This document shows, piece by piece, positions 33,653 to 42,596 of a stretch of 64,000 bases of DNA. Origin of the DNA: Synergistales bacterium (GTDB lineage: Bacteria; Synergistota; Synergistia; Synergistales; Aminithiophilaceae). Each line of letters begins with the position of its first letter. Positions within the stretch are counted from its first letter, which is position 1. The stretch lies in assembly GCA_018433595.1 (NCBI GenBank), contig JAHDQY010000022.1, forward strand, positions 78,326 through 142,325. The letters are read 5' to 3'. The notes beneath the pieces are model-generated. The model did no database searches. It saw only the letters and a program-made list of their open reading frames with translations, and was not told where the DNA came from. The position numbers and the translations under genes are program-made.

Positions 33653-35515
33653 ATGCTTCGTTCCCTCATGGCAGGGGTCTCGGCGGTCCGGGGTCATCAG
33701 ACCTATCTGGACGTGGTCGGCAACAATATCGCGAACGTCAATACCGTCGGCTTCAAGAAGTCCAATCTCATCTTCCAGGACCTTCTCTACCAGACGTCCC
33801 GCGGTGCTTCGGCCCCCCAGGGCCAGCTCGGAGGAATCAACCCCATGCAGGTCGGCCTGGGAAGCCGCGTCGGAGCCATCGAGACCATCCACACCCAGGG
33901 CAACCTTCAGTACACGGGCAACCGCAACGACATGGCCATCCAGGGCGACGGCTACTATGTCCTCAGCAATCAGGGCAAGACCATCTACAGCAGGGCCGGA
34001 GCCTTCAACCTCGACGGCGCGGGGAACCTCGTTCAGTCCGGAACGGGCTACATGCTCCAGGGCTACGAGCTCTCCGTCGATCCCCTGGACCCGACGCGCT
34101 ACGTCCAGGGCTCGACGCTGGCGGCCATCAATATCCCCGTGGGGCAGAAGCTCGAGCCCCGGGCGACGACCATCGCCGGCTTCCGCTGCAACCTGAACAG
34201 CCAGGTTCCCCCCTACCTTCCCATGGGCGTGCTGACCAACGACATCAAGATCGGCTTCTCCCTCGACAACGGAACGGATCTGGTCGCCTACTCCCTCGAC
34301 GTGGAGGCCGGAGAAACGCCCGCAGATTTCATGACCCTCACCGACGGGACGAACAGCGTGACGCTGGTGCTGTCGGGCATCAACGCCGAATCGGGCCTGC
34401 CCGAGTTCACGGTTACCCCCGGTGGAGATTTCACTTCGGCAACCTACGATCCCCTGACGGGGCGGCTGACGCTGAGCAACGGCGGCACCGACACGAAGAC
34501 GCTGGAGCTGGCCGAGTACATGCACTTCACCCATTTCTCCCACGGCGATCCCAAGATCCAGTATCTGGCCGAGTTCAATGACCTGCCCAACGGCGACCGG
34601 CAGATGGTTCTCTGGGACGGAGCGGGAAATCGGGAGACCTTGGACCTGGTCATGAACTCCGACGGGACCTTCGCCCCTGCCGATCCGGCCCCGACCATAG
34701 TTATCGGCGGAGTCACCTTCACCGTCGATTTCGCCGCCAGCGGTCTCAGCCTGACCCTGAAGGACGCCGACGTCGATGTCGTCTCCCTCCGCCAGGCCAT
34801 CTCGTCGGTTCACACGACGAAGCTCGACGTCTACGACACGCTGGGGAACGCCCACACGCTGGAGCTGAGCTGGGAGAAGCTCGACAACAATCAGTGGCGC
34901 TGGCGGGCCTGGCTCCCCGACGAGCCGGGGATCACCCTGACGAACAACACGGGCATTCTCGATTTCACCACCGACGGGCAGCTTGTGGGCCCCGATACGG
35001 CCGACCTGGGACTCAACTTCGCCGCCATCGGCGCCACCGATGCCGTCATCACCCTCGACTTCGCCGGGACCTCCTTCGGCAACGAGCCCATCGAGGGCGT
35101 AACCCAGTTCGGCGAGGCCTTCACGACGAAGGCCTTCTACCAGGACGGATTCGGCATGGGCGTCCTCCAGGATTACGCCGTCGGAGAGGACGGCATCGTC
35201 CAGGGCGTCTACAGCAACGGCCAGACGCGTTCCCTCTCCCGGGTGGCCCTGGCCCTCTTCGCCAATCCCCAGGGACTGGTCAAGGTCGGCGACACCGCCT
35301 TCGAGACCAGCGCCAACTCGGGTCTTCCCCAGATCGTATCGCCCACCGAGGGCGGCGCCGGCAAGATCTCCGGCGGCAATCTGGAGATGTCCAACGTCGA
35401 CCTTTCCGAGGAGTTCGTCCGTCTTATCATCGCCCAGCGCGGTTTCCAGGCCAACGCCCGCGTCATCACCACCAGCGACGACGTGCTTCAGGAATTGATC
35501 AACATGAAGCGATGA
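33653..35515 (+). CDS. flgE: Flagellar hook protein FlgE
   Basis: This is the hook subunit, 620 residues. The N-terminal GNNIANVNTVGFKKS and LLYQTSRGASAP, the inner-domain DMAIQGDGYYVLSNQGK, the segment TTKLDVYDTLGNAHTLEL and the C-terminal SNVDLSEEFVRLIIAQRGFQA mark the family. The variable outer domain (about 200-370) explains the larger size compared with about 400 in E. coli. It follows a 107-base gap with no other feature. Alternative flgG-type naming is unlikely given the size and flgD beside it. Confidence 0.93.
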   Translation: MLRSLMAGVSAVRGHQTYLDVVGNNIANVNTVGFKKSNLIFQDLLYQTSRGASAPQGQLGGINPMQVGLGSRVGAIETIHTQGNLQYTGNRNDMAIQGDGYYVLSNQGKTIYSRAGAFNLDGAGNLVQSGTGYMLQGYELSVDPLDPTRYVQGSTLAAINIPVGQKLEPRATTIAGFRCNLNSQVPPYLPMGVLTNDIKIGFSLDNGTDLVAYSLDVEAGETPADFMTLTDGTNSVTLVLSGINAESGLPEFTVTPGGDFTSATYDPLTGRLTLSNGGTDTKTLELAEYMHFTHFSHGDPKIQYLAEFNDLPNGDRQMVLWDGAGNRETLDLVMNSDGTFAPADPAPTIVIGGVTFTVDFAASGLSLTLKDADVDVVSLRQAISSVHTTKLDVYDTLGNAHTLELSWEKLDNNQWRWRAWLPDEPGITLTNNTGILDFTTDGQLVGPDTADLGLNFAAIGATDAVITLDFAGTSFGNEPIEGVTQFGEAFTTKAFYQDGFGMGVLQDYAVGEDGIVQGVYSNGQTRSLSRVALALFANPQGLVKVGDTAFETSANSGLPQIVSPTEGGAGKISGGNLEMSNVDLSEEFVRLIIAQRGFQANARVITTSDDVLQELINMKR

Positions 35516-35575
35516 GCGTTTATGGGGTAAGATAAGGACAAAGAAGTTCTCCTCCTGGAGGTGTGAGCAGAGGCG

Positions 35576-35782
35576 ATGATCGAGGTGACGCGGCTCAACG
35601 GAGAGGCTTTCGTGCTCAACTCCGACCTGATCGAGACCGTCGAGTCCCGGCCCGATACGGTCATTTTCCTCGTCAACGGCAGGCGCTACGTGGTACGCGA
35701 ATCCGTTGGAGAGGTCGTCTCTCGCGTCACCGCCTTCAGACGATCCCTGAACCGGAGGCTTCTGGAGGAAGATCTCCACTGA
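35576..35782 (+). CDS. flbD: FlbD-family small flagellar protein
   Basis: The protein has 68 residues and begins MIEVTRLNGEAFVLNSDLIETVESRPDT, the classic FlbD (swarming motility protein family) pattern, with a charged tail. It lies between flgE and motA, as in spirochetes and many Firmicutes. The family's action is not well defined but it is tied to the flagellar export and stator region. Confidence 0.88.
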   Translation: MIEVTRLNGEAFVLNSDLIETVESRPDTVIFLVNGRRYVVRESVGEVVSRVTAFRRSLNRRLLEEDLH

Positions 35783-35822
35783 TACCCGTCGTTCTCAAGG
35801 CTGCCGAAAGGAAGGTGCCGGC

Positions 35823-36620
35823 GTGGATCTAGCAACCCTGATAGGCCTTCTTCTGGCCCTGATTCTGGTTATCGGAGGCGTCGTCGTCGGCGGCGAGCCG
35901 GGAGCTTTCGTCAATTTTCCCTCCCTTCTGATCACTGTGGGAGGGACGTTGGGCGCCACCATCATGGCCAACCCGGTGGAGCGGATCAAGGGGTTCGCCA
36001 AGGTGCTGAAGAGGGCCTTCGTCGCCGAGAGCCCCGACCTGATCGGTCTCGTCCAGACGTTGGTCAGCTTTGCCGAGAAGGCCCGTCGCGAGGGGCTGCT
36101 CGCCCTGGAGGACGATGCCGTCGAGCTGGACGACGTCTTCCTGCGCAAGTCGATTCAGCTTGTCGTCGACGGTACCGACCCCGAGCTGGTCAAGGGCATC
36201 CTCGATACGGAGATCGGCCTTCTCGAGGATCGCCACAGTTCGAGCAAGCAGATGTTCGATACGATGGCCGAGCTGGCTCCGGCCTTCGGCATGCTGGGAA
36301 CTCTCATCGGCCTCATCCAGATGCTGCGCAACCTGAGCGATCCCGACGCCCTGGGGCCGGGGATGGCGGTGGCCCTCATCACGACCTTTTACGGCTCCTT
36401 CATGGCCAATATCCTCTGCATCCCCGTGGCGCGGAAGCTTGCCGTGAGGTCCTCCGAAGAGGTGCTCTCAAGAGAGCTCATGGTCGAGGGGGTCCTGGCC
36501 ATCCAGGCCGGCGAGAACCCCCGCATCGTCGAGGAGAAGCTCAAGGTCTTCCTTCCTCCCCAGCTTCGGGATGTCCTGGACGAGGAGAAGAACAGCGGCA
36601 AGCAGGCCGAGGAAGGCTAG
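35823..36620 (+). CDS. motA: Flagellar stator protein MotA
   Basis: MotA is the proton or sodium channel part of the stator. It has 265 residues and four membrane segments, the first two near 3-22 and 28-50, and the family box PAFGMLGTLIGLIQML. The large cytoplasmic loop lies between helices 2 and 3. It starts at GTG 35823, with AAGGAAGG upstream. MotB follows after 9 bases. Ion choice cannot be settled by eye. Confidence 0.95.
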   Translation: MDLATLIGLLLALILVIGGVVVGGEPGAFVNFPSLLITVGGTLGATIMANPVERIKGFAKVLKRAFVAESPDLIGLVQTLVSFAEKARREGLLALEDDAVELDDVFLRKSIQLVVDGTDPELVKGILDTEIGLLEDRHSSSKQMFDTMAELAPAFGMLGTLIGLIQMLRNLSDPDALGPGMAVALITTFYGSFMANILCIPVARKLAVRSSEEVLSRELMVEGVLAIQAGENPRIVEEKLKVFLPPQLRDVLDEEKNSGKQAEEG

Positions 36621-36629
36621 GGCGGGACG

Positions 36630-37361
36630 ATGGCGGAGCGCAGGCGTCGACGCCGCCCCGATTCGGAGGGCGGAGGAGGGAACTGGCTGACGACCTATGG
36701 CGACATGGTGACGCTCCTGCTGACCTTTTTCGTCTTCCTCTTCGCCTTCTCCACCGTCGACGTCCAGAAGTTCGAGAAGCTTCTCCTCTCCTTCCAGGGG
36801 GCCTTGGGCGTGATGCCGGGGGGGAAGTCCGTCGAGGAGGAGACGACAAACCCCATGGGCGGTCAACCTGAACGCGATGCCGGGTCGTCGACGAAACAGA
36901 CCCAGGACGTGCGCCACATTTCGGAACGCATCGTCGCTCTCGTCCGGAGGGAGCAGCTCGAAAGCCAGATTTCCATAACCGTCGACCAGAGGGGGATCAT
37001 CATCTCCCTTTCGGAGCAGGTCCTCTACGAGACGGGTTCCGTCAACGTCCGTCCCGAGGGGCAGCGCCTGATCCACAAGATCGGTCTCCTCCTGGCGGAA
37101 GTGCCCAACGCCCTCTCCGTGGAGGGACATACGGACAGCATCCCTCTCCGAGGGGGTCCTTACCGCGACAACTGGGGACTCTCCGCCATGAGGGCCGCGG
37201 GGGTCGCCTCCTTTCTGATGCAGGGCGGAATCGATCCGGGCCGGCTTCAGGCCGTAGGCTTCGGTTCCACAAGACCTCTCGTACCCAACGATACGCCGGA
37301 GCATCAGCGACTGAACCGCCGTGTGGATCTGGTCGTTCTCTCTCAGTATCCTCGCCGCTAG
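36630..37361 (+). CDS. motB: Flagellar stator protein MotB
   Basis: MotB anchors the stator to peptidoglycan and carries the ion site. The single membrane helix begins with WLTTYGDMVTLLLTFFVF, with the essential Asp at residue 25. The C-terminal OmpA-like domain has VEGHTDSIPL then LNRRVDLVVL. The length of 243 is normal. The basic N-terminus is Arg-rich. Confidence 0.95.
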   Translation: MAERRRRRRPDSEGGGGNWLTTYGDMVTLLLTFFVFLFAFSTVDVQKFEKLLLSFQGALGVMPGGKSVEEETTNPMGGQPERDAGSSTKQTQDVRHISERIVALVRREQLESQISITVDQRGIIISLSEQVLYETGSVNVRPEGQRLIHKIGLLLAEVPNALSVEGHTDSIPLRGGPYRDNWGLSAMRAAGVASFLMQGGIDPGRLQAVGFGSTRPLVPNDTPEHQRLNRRVDLVVLSQYPRR

Positions 37362-37387
37362 CTGGTTTCTTTTCGGAGGGATAGTTG

Positions 37388-37831
37388 ATGATCAAAAAAA
37401 TCGCCATCATAGGACTCGTCGTCATCGTCGTCCTTGCCGGAGGGATCGGAGCGGGACTTCTTCTGGGCGGCCGTCTGAACTCCGCGATAAGGCAGGGCGA
37501 ACCTGTCGACGTTCCGGGGCCGACTTCGGCCGTCGGCGAGTTCACCGTCAATCTGGCTGACAAGGAGCCTCACATCGCCCGATTTTCCCTGACCCTCGAG
37601 ATGACCTCGGTGAAGGCCCTTGAGACGCTTGCCGATCCGGGCTGGCAGAGTCGCCTCCGGAACGAGGTCATCCTTACGGTCAAGGATCGCCGCTTTACCG
37701 CTCTCCGGAGCGCCGAAGGCCTTCTGGAGCTCTCCCAGGATCTGAGGACCCGCCTGAACATGCTTCTTCCTCCGGTGAAGGGGACGCCGCCGGTGAAGCG
37801 GATTCTCTTTACGGAATTCGTGCTCCAGTAG
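37388..37831 (+). CDS. fliL: Flagellar basal-body-associated protein FliL
   Basis: FliL surrounds the stator and supports torque. This 147-residue protein has an N-terminal membrane helix (about 4-28) and a periplasmic domain with FTVNLADKEPHIARFSLTLEM, ending in RILFTEFVLQ, all FliL-like. I chose ATG 37388 with GGAGGG 7 bases upstream; TTG 37385 is less well spaced. Confidence 0.92.
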   Translation: MIKKIAIIGLVVIVVLAGGIGAGLLLGGRLNSAIRQGEPVDVPGPTSAVGEFTVNLADKEPHIARFSLTLEMTSVKALETLADPGWQSRLRNEVILTVKDRRFTALRSAEGLLELSQDLRTRLNMLLPPVKGTPPVKRILFTEFVLQ

Positions 37832-37850
37832 TCTTGCGAGGAGGCTCGCC

Positions 37851-38858
37851 ATGGTCCCTGAAGTTCTCTCCCAGGCCGAGATCGACAGCCTTTTGAGTGC
37901 GCTCTCCAGCGGTGAGGTCGACGCCGAGTCGATCACCAAGGCCCATGCCGAGCGGAAGATCAAGGCCTACGATTTCAGGCGGCCCGACAAGTTCAGCAAG
38001 GATCAGCTGCGGGCCATCCAGATGATCCATGACGCCTTTGCCCGCCAGATGACGACGGCTCTTTCGACGATGGTCCGCTCCATGGTCTCCGTCGAGGTCG
38101 TCTCGGTGGATCAGATGGCCTACGACGAGTTCGTCCGCTCGCTGGTGCAGCCGACGGTCATCGCCGTCCTGGAGATGTATCCCCTGAACGGGAACGCCGT
38201 TCTGGAGGTGAATTCGCCGGTCATCTTCGCCATCATCGACAGGATGCTCGGCGGCAAGGGGGAGACTCTCTCCAAGCCTCGGGATCTCACCGATATCGAG
38301 CAGACCGTGGTGGAGCGGGTTCTCATGAGAATCCTGGAGCTGATGGAGGAGAGCTGGAGCACCGTCGTCGACGTCCGCTTCCGTTTTGAGAGCATGGAGA
38401 GCAATCCCTTTTTCGTACAGATCTGCCCGTCGACGGACATGGTCCTTCTTGTGACGCTCAAACTCAACATCGCTGGCGTCGAGGGGATCATGAACCTTTG
38501 CATTCCCTATTTCGTGATGGAACCGATGATCGACAAGCTCAGTTCCCAGCATTGGTTCGCTTCCACGGGCCGTAAAGACGGATCCGAGGGCCGCCCGATC
38601 CTGGAACGCAAGATCCGCAGCGTGAAGGTCCCTGTAGCCCTGGAATTGGGCTCGGTCACCCTCAAGGTGGAAGACGTGCTTCAGCTTCAGCCGGGCCAGG
38701 TGATCCGCCTCGATCAGGAGGTTGCCGATCCGGTACGGGTCATTGTCGGCCGAGAGGTGAAGTATCTGGCCCGACCGGGAATTTCCAGGGGAAACTTTGC
38801 GGCCGAGATTATCGAGGCGGTGTCGAGGGACCCTGAAGAGGAGGATTCCCAGTCATGA
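37851..38858 (+). CDS. fliM: Flagellar motor switch protein FliM
   Basis: FliM is the middle C-ring subunit that binds CheY-P. The N-terminal EVLSQAEIDSLLSAL is the CheY-binding EIDSLL motif, followed by the CheC-like middle domain and the C-terminal SpoA (FliMN) domain with VPVALELGSVTLKVEDVLQLQPGQVI split over residues 262-287. The length of 335 is standard. It overlaps fliY by 4 bases. Confidence 0.95.
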   Translation: MVPEVLSQAEIDSLLSALSSGEVDAESITKAHAERKIKAYDFRRPDKFSKDQLRAIQMIHDAFARQMTTALSTMVRSMVSVEVVSVDQMAYDEFVRSLVQPTVIAVLEMYPLNGNAVLEVNSPVIFAIIDRMLGGKGETLSKPRDLTDIEQTVVERVLMRILELMEESWSTVVDVRFRFESMESNPFFVQICPSTDMVLLVTLKLNIAGVEGIMNLCIPYFVMEPMIDKLSSQHWFASTGRKDGSEGRPILERKIRSVKVPVALELGSVTLKVEDVLQLQPGQVIRLDQEVADPVRVIVGREVKYLARPGISRGNFAAEIIEAVSRDPEEEDSQS

Positions 38859-39949
38859 TGGACGATCTGTTGAGTCAAGACGAAATCAACGCCCTGCTTC
38901 AGGGCGCGGCGTCGAGAGGTGCTCCTGAGGAGCCCCAAGGCGCTTCCGGTCCCCTGAAGGAGATCGGTTCCCTCTTTTCGGCGGCCGCGGGCAACGTCAT
39001 GGGGATGCTGGCGGGGCGTGATGTCTCCTGTTCTTCTCAGGACCTCCTTCTTGCCGCCCCACAGGGGGAGATTTCCGGCCGCTTCGAGGCGCAGAAGGCG
39101 CTGGTCTTCCGTTTCCGCTGCGACGGTTTCGACGGGGCCCCGATGGCGATCCTTCTTTCGGAGCGTACCGGCCTGATCCTGGCCGATCTGATGATGGGCG
39201 GCGACGGGAAGGAGCTGCCGGCCGAGACCAACGATCTTTATCTCAGCGCTTCCCAGGAGGGGTTGAGTCAGATCGTCGGTGCCGCCCTGACACAGCTCAG
39301 CGGCCTTTTGGGAGGGAAGCGTCTTGTCCCTGCCGACGCCCGGGCCAAACTGGAGGAAGAGGGGTGGCTCCCCTTCCCGGACGAGGAGCCGGAGTCGAAA
39401 GTGCTCTGTCTCACGGTGGACATGGAAATCGACCAGGTCGGTACGGTGTCGATGAGCTTCGTCATGAGAGAAAGGGAGGCAGGCCTTCTTTCCGAGGAGA
39501 TGACGGCCAGGATGGCTCCTCCGGAACAGCAGGCTTCGCCGGCATCCCCCAGGAAAGAACCGGCTCCGACGGCTCCCATGGTCCAGCGTCCTCAGCCGGC
39601 ACCGTCTCGTCCCGCATCTCAGCCCGTTGACGTGCGGCCTGCCGAGTTCGCTCCCCTTACTCAGGCGGAGGAGATTGTAGCTCCGGGCAACCTGGAGCTT
39701 ATTCTTGACATTCCCGTCTCTGTTACGGTTGAATTGGGCCGTACCTCCCGCACGATCGGAGAGGTACTCGGTCTCGGGCCGGGCTCCGTGCTAGAATTGG
39801 AAAAGATGGCCGGTGAGCCGGTCGACGTTCTCGTCAACGGCAAGCTGGTGGCTCACGGAGAGGTTGTCGTCATCGACGAGAGCTTCGGAGTCCGCGTCAG
39901 CGAGATCGTCAGCAAGGCTGAGCGCATCCGCTCCATCGGCCGGTGGTGA
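38855..39949 (+). CDS. fliY: Flagellar motor switch phosphatase FliY (FliN with CheC-like domain)
   Basis: FliY is the FliN type found in Bacillus and Thermotoga: a CheY-P-binding N-terminal peptide (LLSQDEINALLQG), a CheC-like domain (about 30-210) and a C-terminal SpoA/FliN domain (DIPVSVTVELGRTSRTIGEVL). A Pro/Ala linker (225-265) joins them. It is 364 residues. It would dephosphorylate CheY-P at the motor if its CheC-like sites are intact; I can see only a partial active-site pattern. Confidence 0.92.
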   Translation: MMDDLLSQDEINALLQGAASRGAPEEPQGASGPLKEIGSLFSAAAGNVMGMLAGRDVSCSSQDLLLAAPQGEISGRFEAQKALVFRFRCDGFDGAPMAILLSERTGLILADLMMGGDGKELPAETNDLYLSASQEGLSQIVGAALTQLSGLLGGKRLVPADARAKLEEEGWLPFPDEEPESKVLCLTVDMEIDQVGTVSMSFVMREREAGLLSEEMTARMAPPEQQASPASPRKEPAPTAPMVQRPQPAPSRPASQPVDVRPAEFAPLTQAEEIVAPGNLELILDIPVSVTVELGRTSRTIGEVLGLGPGSVLELEKMAGEPVDVLVNGKLVAHGEVVVIDESFGVRVSEIVSKAERIRSIGRW

Positions 39950-39989
39950 TCGATGAGACCGGCGAAGGCCTAAGGAGGTTGAATGCGGG

Positions 39990-40352
39990 ATGGGAGCCAA
40001 GGTACTAATTGTCGACGATGCAGCCTTCATGCGCATGATGCTCAAGGACATTCTCCTCAAGAACGGCTTTGAAGTGATCGGCGAGGCCGAGAACGGCAGG
40101 ACGGGCGTTCAGCTCTTTCAGGAACTCAATCCCGACCTGGTGACCATGGACATCACGATGCCCGAAATGGACGGCATCTCCGCCGTCAAGGAGATCAAGA
40201 AGCTTGACGGGAAAGCCAGGATCGTCATGGTCAGCGCCATGGGGCAGCAGTCGATGGTTATCGAGGCGATTCAGGCCGGAGCGGCCGATTTCATCGTTAA
40301 GCCTTTTCAGCCCGACCGTGTTCTGGAGTCGTTGCGAAAGGCGCTGGGCTGA
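39990..40352 (+). CDS. cheY: Chemotaxis response regulator CheY
   Basis: This is a single receiver domain of 120 residues that binds FliM and FliY after phosphorylation by CheA. The acid pocket is D9/D10, the phosphorylated residue is Asp54 in VTMDITMPEMDG, and the later Ser and Lys are in MVSAMGQQ and IVKPFQ. It lies between fliY and fliO as in Bacillus. AAGGAGG is upstream of the start region. Confidence 0.95.
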   Translation: MGAKVLIVDDAAFMRMMLKDILLKNGFEVIGEAENGRTGVQLFQELNPDLVTMDITMPEMDGISAVKEIKKLDGKARIVMVSAMGQQSMVIEAIQAGAADFIVKPFQPDRVLESLRKALG

Positions 40353-40378
40353 TCGGCCCGGGCCGGGAGACTCTTAAG

Positions 40379-40774
40379 GTGCGGAGAAAGGTCGGGCGAG
40401 GTGATGCCACGGCATCCCTCGCCCTTGTCGTTTCCCTCGGCGGTCTTGTCCTGATTCCGTCGCCCGCGCTGGGGGCGACGGAAGTTCCCGGTGTGGGGGG
40501 GTATCTTGTCCGCCTCCTCCTCGGAGCCGTCCTGTTAGGGGGGCTCCTGCTGTCGTTGTCCCGGATTTCTCGGGCGGCCTGGTTCCGCCGGCGTTTCCCC
40601 ATCTCCGGCCGCTGCCGTCTCTTGGGGACGTTGCCGCTGGGTCGGGACTGCCTGTACGTCATCCTCTGCGGACCCGAGGTGATTGCCGTCGTCTCCGGTC
40701 GAGGGGGAATCGTCGTCGTCGGCCGTTGGGAGCGGTCCCGGTGGGAGGAGGTCCTTGACTCTGATGAGGCGTAG
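40379..40774 (+). CDS. fliO: Flagellar export protein FliO (FliZ-type)
   Basis: This 131-residue membrane protein supports assembly of the FliP ring. It has an N-terminal hydrophobic segment (about 10-30, perhaps a signal peptide ending GALGA-like), a second one at 44-63 and a C-terminal basic/beta part with LLGTLPLGRDCLYVILCGPEVIAV, which is FliO-like. The GTG at 40379 is uncertain; position before fliP supports the call. Confidence 0.82.
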   Translation: MRRKVGRGDATASLALVVSLGGLVLIPSPALGATEVPGVGGYLVRLLLGAVLLGGLLLSLSRISRAAWFRRRFPISGRCRLLGTLPLGRDCLYVILCGPEVIAVVSGRGGIVVVGRWERSRWEEVLDSDEA

Positions 40775-41534
40775 CGTTCTTTGCATTTTTCTGCTGGCCC
40801 TCGTGTCGCTTTTCGCCGAAGGCCTTCCCGCCCTGGCGCAGCCGGAACCGCCGCAGCTGCCCTTCCCCGCCGTCAGCTTCGGCCTCAGGGCGGCCGATTC
40901 TCCCGAGGACGTGGCGCTGACGCTTCAGGTCGTCGCTTTAATGACGGTCCTCAGCATCGCTCCCGCCATCATCCTCATGCTGACAAGCTTCACCCGCATT
41001 CTCGTCGTTCTCGGCTTTGTCCGCAATGCCCTGGGGCTTCAGCAGATGCCTCCCAACCAGGTCCTGGTCACTCTCGCCCTCTTCCTGACCCTTTTTACCA
41101 TGGGTCCGGTCTGGCAGAGGGTTTACGGCGAGGGGCTCGGTCCCTACCTGCGGGGTGAGACCTCGGCGGCTCAGGCCTGGGAGCGGACGGCGACGCCGAT
41201 GAGGGATTTCATGCTCAGCCAGACGAGAGAGGGCGAGCTTTCGCTCATGATCACCATGGCCGAACTCCCTCAGCCTCGAAACGCCGACGAGGTCCCTCTG
41301 CGGATTCTTGTGCCGGCCTTCATGCTGAGCGAGCTCAAGACGGCCTTTCAGATGGGCGTCGTCATTTTCGTGCCGTTCATCGTCGTCGATATGATCATCG
41401 CCAGCGTGCTCATGAGCATGGGCATGATCATGCTCCCTCCGATGATGATCTCTCTCCCTTTCAAGGTGCTTCTTTTCGTCATGGCCGACGGCTGGAATCT
41501 CGTCGTCGTCAGCCTGCTCAACAGCTTCCGTTAG
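40764..41534 (+). CDS. fliP: Flagellar export gate protein FliP
   Basis: FliP forms the core export pore. The 256 residues have a signal peptide (to about residue 25, ...LPALAQPE), then membrane segments with the family-specific LTSFTRILVVLGFVRNALG and MPPNQVLVTLALFLT and the end MSMGMIMLPPMMISLPFK. The ATG at 40764 overlaps fliO by 11 bases; a TTG at 40755 is an alternative that is nearer to the GGAGGAGG site. Confidence 0.95.
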   Translation: MRRSVLCIFLLALVSLFAEGLPALAQPEPPQLPFPAVSFGLRAADSPEDVALTLQVVALMTVLSIAPAIILMLTSFTRILVVLGFVRNALGLQQMPPNQVLVTLALFLTLFTMGPVWQRVYGEGLGPYLRGETSAAQAWERTATPMRDFMLSQTREGELSLMITMAELPQPRNADEVPLRILVPAFMLSELKTAFQMGVVIFVPFIVVDMIIASVLMSMGMIMLPPMMISLPFKVLLFVMADGWNLVVVSLLNSFR

Positions 41535-41547
41535 GGGGGACAGGAGG

Positions 41548-41817
41548 ATGGGCACGCTCAGCATCGTCGATACCTTTCAGCAGGCCGTCTGGACGACTCT
41601 CTTGGCGGCGCTTCCCATCCTGCTGGTGGCGATGCTCCTGGGGCTGGTTATCGGCATTCTTCAGACGGCGACATCCATTCAGGAGCAGACGCTTGTTTTT
41701 GTCCCCAAGATCATGGCTGTCCTCCTGGCGCTTGTCCTTTTCGGCCCCTGGATTTTCGGCAAGGTGGGCAAGATGACCGTCGACATTCTGGGACAGCTTC
41801 ACCGCTTCATCCAATGA
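41548..41817 (+). CDS. fliQ: Flagellar export gate protein FliQ
   Basis: This small two-helix membrane protein of 89 residues is part of the FliPQR pore. TTLLAALPILLVAMLLGLVIG and QEQTLVFVPKIMAVLLAL are typical. It is separated from fliP by 13 bases and overlaps fliR by 4. Confidence 0.95.
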   Translation: MGTLSIVDTFQQAVWTTLLAALPILLVAMLLGLVIGILQTATSIQEQTLVFVPKIMAVLLALVLFGPWIFGKVGKMTVDILGQLHRFIQ

Positions 41818-42596
41818 GCCTCGACGGAGACCTTACGCTTCTCATCGTTCCCTTCCTTCTGGCGACGATCCGCTTCCTAGGGCTTCTCCTTTCGGCTCCG
41901 GCTTTTGTGGCGCCTTCCTTTCCTCTGCCAGTTCGTTTCTGGATCGCGACGATCCTGGCGCTGGCCGCCTGGCCCTTTTTGGCGGCCCCCCTTCCGGAGC
42001 GGGTCCTTGCCGGCTGGGGAGGGGTCGCTCTGGCCGGGGCCGGAGAGCTTCTCGTGGGGATCACCCTCGGTCTGCTTTCGGCCCTGCCCCTCTACGCCCT
42101 CCAGGTCGCGGGCCGCGTCATCGGCACTCAGATGGGCTTTGGAATGGTCAACGTCCTTGACCCCTTCTCCCAGGTGCAGGCCTCTCTCATCGGTCAGATC
42201 AAATTTCTCCTGGGGCTCTGGTATTTTTTCTACTGGGACGGCCATCTCCTGCTGATGCGGGGCCTCGTCGAGAGTTTCCGGCTGCTCCCCCTGGGAGGGG
42301 CGGGGCTCGCCCTCGGCGCCGACATGGAGATCGGCCGATGGCTTCAGAATCTCTTCATCCTCTCCTTCCGCATCGTTCTCCCCTATTTCGGGACCCTTCT
42401 CCTGGCCGACCTCGGCCTGGGCTTCGTGGCCCGCACCGTTCCTCAGATGAACATCTTTGTCCTCGGGCTGCCGCTGAAGATCCTCCTCGGCTTTTTCCTC
42501 CTTGTCGTCGTACTGCCTCTCACCGTCGACGTCCTTCACGGGCAGATCGAAGGCGTTCTCGAAACGGCCTTGCAAGGGGCGGCGCTCTGGCGATGA
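41814..42596 (+). CDS. fliR: Flagellar export gate protein FliR
   Basis: FliR completes the FliPQR pore. The 260 residues are membrane-spanning with about six helices, including LSAPAFVAPSFPLPVRF, GTQMGFGMVNVLDPFSQ and FVARTVPQMNIFVLGLPLK, which are diagnostic. It overlaps fliQ and flhB by 4 bases each. Confidence 0.95.
   Translation: MSLDGDLTLLIVPFLLATIRFLGLLLSAPAFVAPSFPLPVRFWIATILALAAWPFLAAPLPERVLAGWGGVALAGAGELLVGITLGLLSALPLYALQVAGRVIGTQMGFGMVNVLDPFSQVQASLIGQIKFLLGLWYFFYWDGHLLLMRGLVESFRLLPLGGAGLALGADMEIGRWLQNLFILSFRIVLPYFGTLLLADLGLGFVARTVPQMNIFVLGLPLKILLGFFLLVVVLPLTVDVLHGQIEGVLETALQGAALWR

Noticed and set aside
33635..35779. 714-codon open frame on the minus strand
   Set aside because: It is antisense to flgE and flbD, which have clear homology; the protein has no recognisable features.
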